This document shows positions 58,495-64,000 of a DNA stretch of 64,000 nt, piece after piece. Where the stretch lies: NCBI RefSeq assembly GCF_019665765.1, contig NZ_CP081150.1:496001-560000 (forward strand), written 5' to 3'. Within the stretch, counting starts at the first letter, position 1. Every line of letters starts with the position of its first letter. The translations under genes and the position numbers were made by a program. Origin of the DNA: Deefgea tanakiae. Lineage in GTDB: Bacteria; Pseudomonadota; Gammaproteobacteria; Burkholderiales; Chitinibacteraceae. Under the pieces are notes generated by a model that worked only from the letters and a program-made list of their open reading frames with translations, was not told the DNA's origin and did not search any database.

Positions 58495-59217
58495 ATGAAA
58501 GCACTCTTGGGTTTTGTGTTGTGCTGCTTTGCAGTGTGTTCGTTGGCTGCGCCGCGAACCGTTAAACCTGTCATCGCGTCTTATCCGAAAAAAGTAGAAA
58601 TTTCCTATTTTTTGAGTATTTTTAATGCGAAGATGACGTGGGAAATCACGCCTGAGCATTATGCTTTGCAATTGACCACGCAGCCATTAGGCCGAAAAAT
58701 GACTTGGCTGAGCGAAGGCCGGATTGAGAAAGAGGTTGTTGTGCCGCTACGCTTTGCTGAGTTTCGCAATGACACGACGACGCCTAGAAATGTCTCGCAG
58801 TTTGATTGGGTGAAGGGCTTGGCGACTTTGGGTTCGCCTGATTCAGATCGCACCGAAGCCATTCAAATGGGAGACCAAGATTTATTATCGGCCGCTTTGC
58901 AATTTGCATTGCAGCCCAAGCAAGGCAAAAAATTTGCCTTGTTCAATGGCCGTAAACGTTATGCCGATGTTGAGTTTGTGATTAAAGCGCAAAATAAACT
59001 CAAGATCGGTGATCAAGAAATCGAAACGGTGGTGCTCTCTGCGCAATGGGAGGATAGGCAAGTGGAGTATTGGCTTGCTCCCCGTTGGCACCATATCCCC
59101 GTTCGTATGATTTTTACTTTGGGTAAAGACGGTGTGTTTGATGTATCTGCCAATGAAATCATTATTGATGGCAAAACCGTTCTAAATCGCCCTAATCCGA
59201 ATATTCAAACAAGATAA
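58495..59217 (+). CDS. Secreted DUF3108 protein, tandem paralogue
   Basis: A 240-residue protein with a signal peptide (MKALLGFVLCCFAVCSLAAP, cut after LAA) and one DUF3108 domain. KVEISYFLSIFNAKMTWEITPEHYAL, PLRFAEF, MGDQDLLSAALQF, GRKRYADVEF and WEDRQVEYWLAPRWHHIPVRM align closely with the preceding protein. The two genes are adjacent with no gap (stop TAA, then ATG), so this is a tandem duplication after which one copy gained or lost the membrane anchor and linker. The mature protein is presumably periplasmic. Function unknown. Confidence 0.87.
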   Translation: MKALLGFVLCCFAVCSLAAPRTVKPVIASYPKKVEISYFLSIFNAKMTWEITPEHYALQLTTQPLGRKMTWLSEGRIEKEVVVPLRFAEFRNDTTTPRNVSQFDWVKGLATLGSPDSDRTEAIQMGDQDLLSAALQFALQPKQGKKFALFNGRKRYADVEFVIKAQNKLKIGDQEIETVVLSAQWEDRQVEYWLAPRWHHIPVRMIFTLGKDGVFDVSANEIIIDGKTVLNRPNPNIQTR

Positions 59218-59227
59218 GAGACTTAAT

Positions 59228-60544
59228 ATGACGCCGATTCAACTTTCTGCCACGCTCGATGTGCTTAATTCCGCACTCGGTTTTAATGCGCCCGCTGATG
59301 CGGTGGTATCACGTCACTTCCGTGAAAACAAAAATCTGGGACCAAAAGATCGCGCGGTGGTTGCTGAAACGGTATTCAGCGTTTTGCGTCATTTGCCGCA
59401 ACTTGATTGGTTGGCGGGCGGTGAAGAAGGCAACAAGATGCCAAGCACACGTGATTTATTGTTGGCTTACTTTACCCGTATCAAGCACTTAAATTTACGC
59501 GAATTGCCTGCCGTGTTTGGTGATAATGACAAAGAACGTGCAGCTGGTATGAAGGGTATGGCATTGCGTGATGCGCCATTAAATGTGCGCGCAGCATTAC
59601 CCCAGTGGGCGGTAGAAGCTTTATTGGCAGAAGGTAAAACCGAAGAGCAGATTTTAGAGCTAGGCCAATCGATGTTGCAATCAGCGCCGCTTGATTTGCG
59701 CGTGAATGGTATTAAAGCCAAACGTGATGCGGTCGCTGCGGAATTGAAAGCGGTAGGTGATATCAATACGACGCTAACGCCATTTTCACCATGGGGTTTG
59801 CGCGTAGAAGGCAAGCCTGCGATCAATAAATACAAAGCGTTTTTGGAAGGTCGCGTTGAAGTGCAAGACGAAGGCAGTCAGTTGCTGGGGCTTTTGTGTG
59901 GCGCGAAACGGGGTCAGATGGTCGCTGATTTTTGCGCTGGAGCAGGTGGCAAGACCCTGCTGCTCGGTGCCATGATGCAAAACACGGGGCGTTTGTATGC
60001 GTTTGATATTTCTGAAAAACGCTTGTCGAATTTGAAACCTCGTTTGGCGCGTTCAGGCCTCTCGAATGTTCATCCGCAATTGATTGCGAGCGAGTCCGAT
60101 CAAAAAATTAAGCGTCTTGCTGGCAAGATGGATGTGGTTTTGGTCGATGCGCCTTGTTCAGGCATGGGCACTTTGCGCCGCAATCCGGATTTGAAAGCCC
60201 GTCAAACGCCACAAAGCGTCTCAGAACTGAATGCAAAACAAATCGCTATTTTGAATTCAGCATCGCGGATGGTGAAGCAGGGCGGTCGTTTGGTTTATGC
60301 GACCTGCAGCTTTTTGTCCAGTGAAAATGAAGCAATTGTAACGGCATTCTTGGCTACACATCCTGAATTCAAATTGTTGGATGCGCGAGAGATATTGAAA
60401 AAAGAACGCGTTGAGATTGAATTGGCAAATGAATATTTGCAATTGACACCACATCAACATCAAACCGACGCTTTCTTTGCTGCGGTGCTGGAGCGTTCGG
60501 TGCCTGTGGCAGCTGCTGTAGAAGACTCGGTCGATGCAGAATAA
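59228..60544 (+). CDS. RsmB/NOP-family rRNA cytosine-C5 methyltransferase
   Basis: A 438-residue cytoplasmic enzyme. An N-terminal NusB-like helical part (residues about 1-135) precedes the methyltransferase domain. VADFCAGAGGKTLLLGAMM binds SAM, and the two catalytic cysteines are Cys310 in DAPCSGMGTLRRNPDLK and Cys360 in YATCSFLSSENEA. It methylates a cytosine in rRNA, most likely 16S, but whether it is RsmB itself (C967) or a sister enzyme cannot be fixed by sequence. It lies 10 bases after the second DUF3108 gene and is the last gene of the purN unit before a terminator. Confidence 0.92.
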   Translation: MTPIQLSATLDVLNSALGFNAPADAVVSRHFRENKNLGPKDRAVVAETVFSVLRHLPQLDWLAGGEEGNKMPSTRDLLLAYFTRIKHLNLRELPAVFGDNDKERAAGMKGMALRDAPLNVRAALPQWAVEALLAEGKTEEQILELGQSMLQSAPLDLRVNGIKAKRDAVAAELKAVGDINTTLTPFSPWGLRVEGKPAINKYKAFLEGRVEVQDEGSQLLGLLCGAKRGQMVADFCAGAGGKTLLLGAMMQNTGRLYAFDISEKRLSNLKPRLARSGLSNVHPQLIASESDQKIKRLAGKMDVVLVDAPCSGMGTLRRNPDLKARQTPQSVSELNAKQIAILNSASRMVKQGGRLVYATCSFLSSENEAIVTAFLATHPEFKLLDAREILKKERVEIELANEYLQLTPHQHQTDAFFAAVLERSVPVAAAVEDSVDAE

Positions 60545-60579
60545 GCATTTCTAGAAACCACGTTACTAGCTGTAGAATC

Positions 60580-60611
60580 AAAAAGACCCGCTGATAGAGC
60601 GGGTCTTTTTT
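60580..60611. terminator. Bidirectional rho-independent terminator
   Basis: AAAGACCCGCT, loop GATAG, AGCGGGTCTTT, with A- and T-runs, between the convergent methyltransferase and sspB. Confidence 0.93.
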
Positions 60612-60623
60612 ATCGTAATCGTT

Positions 60624-61055
60624 TTACTTCACAACGCGTAATGTGGGTTTCCCTGTAGGCCGTGGTGGTGGCTCTTGTGGGCCATCACCATCCGCTTGGC
60701 TCTCTGGAGAACTTTCAGGAGCGCCATCAGCATCACCCAAAGTATCTTCATATTCAAAGCCCATACCTTCGCCATTTTCTCGTGAGAAAATAGAAATGAC
60801 TGCGCCAACGGGAATCACAATATCGCGCGAAACACCATTAAAGCGGGCAGAGAAAGTAATGAAATCATTTGCAATCAATAGGTTACGGCAGGCGCTATAA
60901 CTGGTATTGAGGACGATCTCACCATTTTTGACATATTCCATCGGTACTTGCATTTTGCCGCGAACAGCAACGACCAAATAAGGTGTAAAACCTTGGTCAG
61001 AGCACCATTCATGGATGGCACGAAGTAGGTAAGGCTTGGTAGATACGGTTTGCAT
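60624..61055 (-). CDS. sspB: ClpXP protease specificity-enhancing factor SspB
   Basis: A 143-residue protein: the substrate-binding domain (KPYLLRAIHEWCSDQGFTPYLVVAV, residues about 6-105), a Pro/Asp/Glu-rich flexible linker, and the short basic ClpX-binding tail GKPTLRVVK. It tethers ssrA-tagged proteins to ClpXP. ATG 61055 with GGAGAACATT is clearly the start, although the frame is open to 61103. It follows sspA, the standard pair in beta- and gammaproteobacteria. Confidence 0.95.
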   Translation of the reverse strand: MQTVSTKPYLLRAIHEWCSDQGFTPYLVVAVRGKMQVPMEYVKNGEIVLNTSYSACRNLLIANDFITFSARFNGVSRDIVIPVGAVISIFSRENGEGMGFEYEDTLGDADGAPESSPESQADGDGPQEPPPRPTGKPTLRVVK

Positions 61056-61117
61056 AATGTTCTCCGTGAGGATTGGGGCGTGAGGTGGGGCAAGCTGCCT
61101 CACACCTCTTCACAGCA

Positions 61118-61723
61118 TTACTTGCGCATTGCTTTTTCGTTGGCCGTCAATGAATCAATGAATGCTTCACGGCTAAACAAGCGTTCTGCATATTTCATTA
61201 CTGGCGCCAAGCCTTTAGTTACTTCGATGCCGTAATGCTCAAAGCGCCATAGCAAAGGTGCAATTGCCACATCTAGCATAGAGAATTCTTCACCCAAAAT
61301 GAATTTTTGTTTGGTAAAGAGTGGGGCGATTTGCGTCAAATTGTCGCGAATTGTGATGCGAGCCGTTTCGAGTGCTTTTTTCGTTGCACTGCTGTCTTCA
61401 AGCGTTTTAACGTGAATGAATAATTCACGTTCCAAGTTGAATAGCATCAAGCGTGCGCGAGCGCGCATGACTGGATCGGCTGGCATCAATTGTGGATGTG
61501 GAAAGCGCTCATCGATGTATTCATTGATAATGTTTGATTCATACAATTGCAGTTCGCGTTCGACGAGAACAGGAACTTCGTTGTAAGGGTTCATGATAGC
61601 GAGATCTTCTGGCTTGCTGTGAATATCCACGTCAAGGATCTCGAAATCCATTCCTTTTTCAAATAGCACAATGCGGCAGCGATGGCTAAATGGGCAAGAT
61701 GTGCCAGAATATAATTTCATCAT
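61118..61723 (-). CDS. sspA: Stringent starvation protein A
   Basis: A 201-residue glutathione-S-transferase-fold protein: the N-terminal thioredoxin-like part (KLYSGTSCPFSHRCRIVLFEKGMDFEI, residues 2-80) and an all-helical C-terminal domain. SspA binds RNA polymerase and acts as a transcription factor in stationary phase and starvation, with no GST activity known. It precedes sspB, and in many betaproteobacteria both follow petABC, as here on the same strand. Confidence 0.95.
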   Translation of the reverse strand: MMKLYSGTSCPFSHRCRIVLFEKGMDFEILDVDIHSKPEDLAIMNPYNEVPVLVERELQLYESNIINEYIDERFPHPQLMPADPVMRARARLMLFNLERELFIHVKTLEDSSATKKALETARITIRDNLTQIAPLFTKQKFILGEEFSMLDVAIAPLLWRFEHYGIEVTKGLAPVMKYAERLFSREAFIDSLTANEKAMRK

Positions 61724-61833
61724 GATGGATATACCTATCGACTTTTTAGAATGAATGGGATTTTACTATTTTTGCAGCGCAATATCTAGGGTTTGTCCGA
61801 TAAGTGATTGTTATGAAACAGAAAAATGGCAAT

Positions 61834-61863
61834 AAAAAAGGGCGGAGATCCGCCCTTTTTTAT
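61834..61863 (-). terminator. Rho-independent terminator of the petABC operon
   Basis: AAAAGGGCGGA, loop GA, TCCGCCCTTTT with flanking A- and T-runs, 12 bases after the petC stop. Confidence 0.93.
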
Positions 61864-61874
61864 TGCGCTACTGA

Positions 61875-62633
61875 TTAGTGAATATCTTTCCAATATTCTT
61901 TTTTCAGCAGGTAAGTTAGTGGTACCAAAATAAACAAGAGGAACAAGACCACGGCATAGCCGATTTGCTCACGTTTGACTTGGGCAGGTTCAGACATATA
62001 CGTCATGTAATTGACCAAATCAGCAACGCGAAGGTCGTACTCACTATTGTCAAAACCACCGCTGTCAGTACCACGGGTCAATAAACCCGGTTTCACTAAC
62101 TTCAGCTTTTGCACATCGTGGCCACCTTCTTTTTTGGTTTCCAGAATTTGTTCACCTTGAAGTTCCCACAGTACGTGTGGCATACCTACTTTATCAAATA
62201 CCAGATTGTTCCAGCCGGTAGGGCGGGTGTCATCACGGTAGAAGGTGCGTAGATAGGTGTAAAGCCAGTCTGAACCGCGTGAACGAGCAATCAAAGACAA
62301 GTCGGGTGGTGTTGCACCAAACCATGTTTTGCCGTCTTTTGCATCCATCGCCACTTTCATTGGGTTGCCCACTTTGTCAGTGGTGAACATCAAATTATTT
62401 TTGATTTGATCTTCAGTTAAGCCAATATCAGTGAGTCGGTTGTAGCGCATAGCGACTGCACCATGGCACGACAAGCAATAGTTCACGAATGTTTGCGCGC
62501 CGCGTTGCAAGCTTTCTGCATTACGCAAATCAATTGGCGCTTTATCTAAATGAACATTGCCACCAGCTGCAAAGCTTGCAATTGAAGTGCTTGCTAACAG
62601 TGCAAATAACAATGAATTGATCATTTTTTTCAT
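61875..62633 (-). CDS. petC: Ubiquinol-cytochrome c reductase, cytochrome c1
   Basis: A 252-residue protein with a signal peptide (cut after SFA-AG, near residue 22), the covalent haem motif CLSCH (Cys53, Cys56, His57), the ARSRGSDWLYTYLRTFYRDDTRPTGWNN region (in part) typical of c1, and a C-terminal membrane anchor (QIGYAVVLFLLFILVPLTYLLKKEYWKDIH, last 30 residues). It accepts electrons from the Rieske protein in the periplasm and passes them to cytochrome c. Last gene of petABC, 13 bases after petB. Confidence 0.97.
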   Translation of the reverse strand: MKKMINSLLFALLASTSIASFAAGGNVHLDKAPIDLRNAESLQRGAQTFVNYCLSCHGAVAMRYNRLTDIGLTEDQIKNNLMFTTDKVGNPMKVAMDAKDGKTWFGATPPDLSLIARSRGSDWLYTYLRTFYRDDTRPTGWNNLVFDKVGMPHVLWELQGEQILETKKEGGHDVQKLKLVKPGLLTRGTDSGGFDNSEYDLRVADLVNYMTYMSEPAQVKREQIGYAVVLFLLFILVPLTYLLKKEYWKDIH

Positions 62634-62646
62634 ATATTTCTCCCCA

Positions 62647-63921
62647 TCACTTCATCGTTACGCGGTCAGGAACCGGTTTCGTTTTATCGATCTTGGTATA
62701 CCAAGGCATCAAAATGAAGAAAAGGAAGTAAATAATCGACAGCACGCGTGACAAGAATGTACCCATATCCGTTGGTGCTTGAGTGCCCAAATAACCTAGC
62801 CCTAAGAAAGAAATCACAAAGAGGGTTAAAGCTGTTTTGTAAATCGGGCCGCGGTAACGAATCGATTTAACTGGTGAGCGGTCAAGCCAAGGTAGTGCGC
62901 CGATGATTAAGGTTGCAGCGCCCATTGCCAACACCCCCCACACTTGCATACCAAAGAATGATGGTACAGCACGCAAAATGGCGTAAAACGGAGTGAAGTA
63001 CCAAACAGGTGCAATGTGCGCTGGTGTTTTAAGTGCATCTGCTGGGTCAAAGTTCGGTTTTTCTAGGAAGTAACCGCCCATTTCTGGCATAAAGAACAAG
63101 ATCGAAGTAAATACCACCAAGAACACCGAAACGCCAAAAATGTCTTTTACTGTGTAGTATGGGTGGAATGGGATGCCATCGAGTGGAATGCCCGTTTTCG
63201 AATCTTTGTTTTTCTTGATTTCAACGCCGTCTGGGTTGTTTGAGCCAACTTCGTGCAATGCAACTAAGTGGGCTACTACCAAGGCGAGTAGCACCAATGG
63301 AACAGCGATCACGTGCAAGGCAAAGAAGCGGTTCAAGGTCGCATCAGATACCACGAAGTCACCACGAATCAATTCAGCTAAGTCAGGACCAATCACTGGC
63401 ACAGAAGCAAACAAGTTAACGATAACCTGCGCACCCCAGAATGACATTTGTCCCCATGGTAATAAGTATCCCAAGAAAGCTTCAGCCATTAGGCACAAGA
63501 AAATCATTGTGCCAAAGATCCAGATCAATTCGCGCGGTTTTTGGTATGAACCATAAATCAAGCCACGGAACATATGCAGGTAGACGACAACGAAGAACAT
63601 CGATGCGCCCGTTGAATGCATATATCGAATCACCCAGCCACCTGCCACATCACGCATGATGTATTCAACAGATGCAAAAGCGACAGAAATATTGGTACCC
63701 GGAATCAAATTGCCATCCGGTTTGTAGTTCATCGTGAGGAAAATGCCGGTGACGATTTGGATAACCAAAACCATCATGGCTAATGAACCAAAAAAATACC
63801 AAAAGTTAAAGTTTTTTGGTGCGTAATATTCGGAAATGTGTGCTTTCCAAGTTGATGTGAGCGGAAAACGCTCATCAACCCAGCCGAGTACTTTTTCGGG
63901 AACTTGCTCTAGTTTGCTCAT
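62647..63921 (-). CDS. petB: Ubiquinol-cytochrome c reductase, cytochrome b
   Basis: A 424-residue integral membrane protein with eight or more helices. Haem-ligand histidines lie in VIRYMHSTGASMFF and LYMHMFRG-type sequence (VVYLHMFRGLIYGSY), with the second pair in FFALHVIAVPL and LVVAHLVALHEVGSNNP. The Qo-site motif is PEMG-like (FMPEMGGYFL), close to the PEWY position. It oxidises ubiquinol in the bc1 complex. GGGAGAGGAC precedes ATG 63921. It lies between petA and petC. Confidence 0.97.
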   Translation of the reverse strand: MSKLEQVPEKVLGWVDERFPLTSTWKAHISEYYAPKNFNFWYFFGSLAMMVLVIQIVTGIFLTMNYKPDGNLIPGTNISVAFASVEYIMRDVAGGWVIRYMHSTGASMFFVVVYLHMFRGLIYGSYQKPRELIWIFGTMIFLCLMAEAFLGYLLPWGQMSFWGAQVIVNLFASVPVIGPDLAELIRGDFVVSDATLNRFFALHVIAVPLVLLALVVAHLVALHEVGSNNPDGVEIKKNKDSKTGIPLDGIPFHPYYTVKDIFGVSVFLVVFTSILFFMPEMGGYFLEKPNFDPADALKTPAHIAPVWYFTPFYAILRAVPSFFGMQVWGVLAMGAATLIIGALPWLDRSPVKSIRYRGPIYKTALTLFVISFLGLGYLGTQAPTDMGTFLSRVLSIIYFLFFILMPWYTKIDKTKPVPDRVTMK

Positions 63922-63935
63922 GTCCTCTCCCTTTA

Positions 63936-64000
63936 TTAAGATTCACCTACCAACAACATCGTGTCAGATAGGTATTTGTGTTCTGGGATAATCAAGTTGG
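63936..64000 (-). CDS. petA: Rieske iron-sulphur protein PetA, C-terminal end only
   Basis: On the minus strand the last 21 codons before the TAA at 63936-63938 read NLIIPEHKYLSDTMLLVGES, matching the C terminus of Rieske proteins of the bc1 complex (the usual form is V-P-P-x-x-F-x-S-D-T-x-L-x-I-G). The gene runs past the right edge of the window, so the cluster-binding motifs cannot be seen. Position directly upstream of petB, 14 bases away, supports the call. Confidence 0.9.
   Translation of the reverse strand, partial: NLIIPEHKYLSDTMLLVGES

Overview
The window looks like a chromosomal segment of a betaproteobacterium of the order Neisseriales, most like the Chitinibacter/Deefgea group. 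This rests on protein content and gene order: sspA-sspB beside petABC, hda divergent from purM, purN followed by DUF3108 genes and an RsmB-type methyltransferase, a secreted GH19 chitinase, and pgl-type bacillosamine genes. No rRNA, tRNA, CRISPR array, intact insertion sequence or phage gene was recognised. The assignment to a genus is inference.

Layout. 1-20 kb is mostly housekeeping and single accessory genes: two small secreted proteins, a LysR regulator divergent from a zinc-independent MDR oxidoreductase, a lipoprotein metalloprotease with an overlapping secreted partner, rlmD, a large cytosolic hybrid histidine kinase, a two-CBM GH19 chitinase, a pseudouridine synthase/DMT pair, a rhodanese, a small DUF2384-like protein, rlhA, a predicted outer-membrane protein, thiC with its TPP riboswitch, and an isoaspartyl-methyltransferase-like gene. 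20.2-21.3 kb is an orphan Wzz-like gene. 21.3-27.0 kb is the minus-strand block rng-holA-lptE and leuS.

27.3-53.2 kb is a surface-polysaccharide locus entirely on the plus strand. It starts with a gfcABCD-type group 4 capsule module, a large Wza-like export protein and a Wzz-like copolymerase. It continues with rmlBDAC (dTDP-L-rhamnose), a strikingly AT-rich centre (flippase, acetyltransferase, polymerase, three GT2 glycosyltransferases), fnlABC plus a WbuB-like transferase (UDP-L-FucNAc), and a pglCDEF set (phosphoglycosyl transferase and UDP-diNAcBac synthesis). Together these suffice to start a lipid-linked unit on an amino sugar, add FucNAc and rhamnose residues, flip, polymerise and export it. 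No tyrosine autokinase or phosphatase partner of the usual group 4 system is present.

The most unusual feature is at 53.29-53.67 kb: a decayed copy of the 3' third of rng with three in-frame stops, lying in the same orientation as the intact rng 32 kb away. The two copies bracket the polysaccharide locus. Most differences look like third-codon changes, so the fragment probably came from a diverged functional rng, meaning the locus was imported with a piece of donor flank. An orphan pseudopilin gene follows.

54.6-64.0 kb is core again: hda, purM, purN, two DUF3108 proteins, an rRNA m5C methyltransferase, sspB, sspA, petC, petB and the last codons of petA at the window edge.
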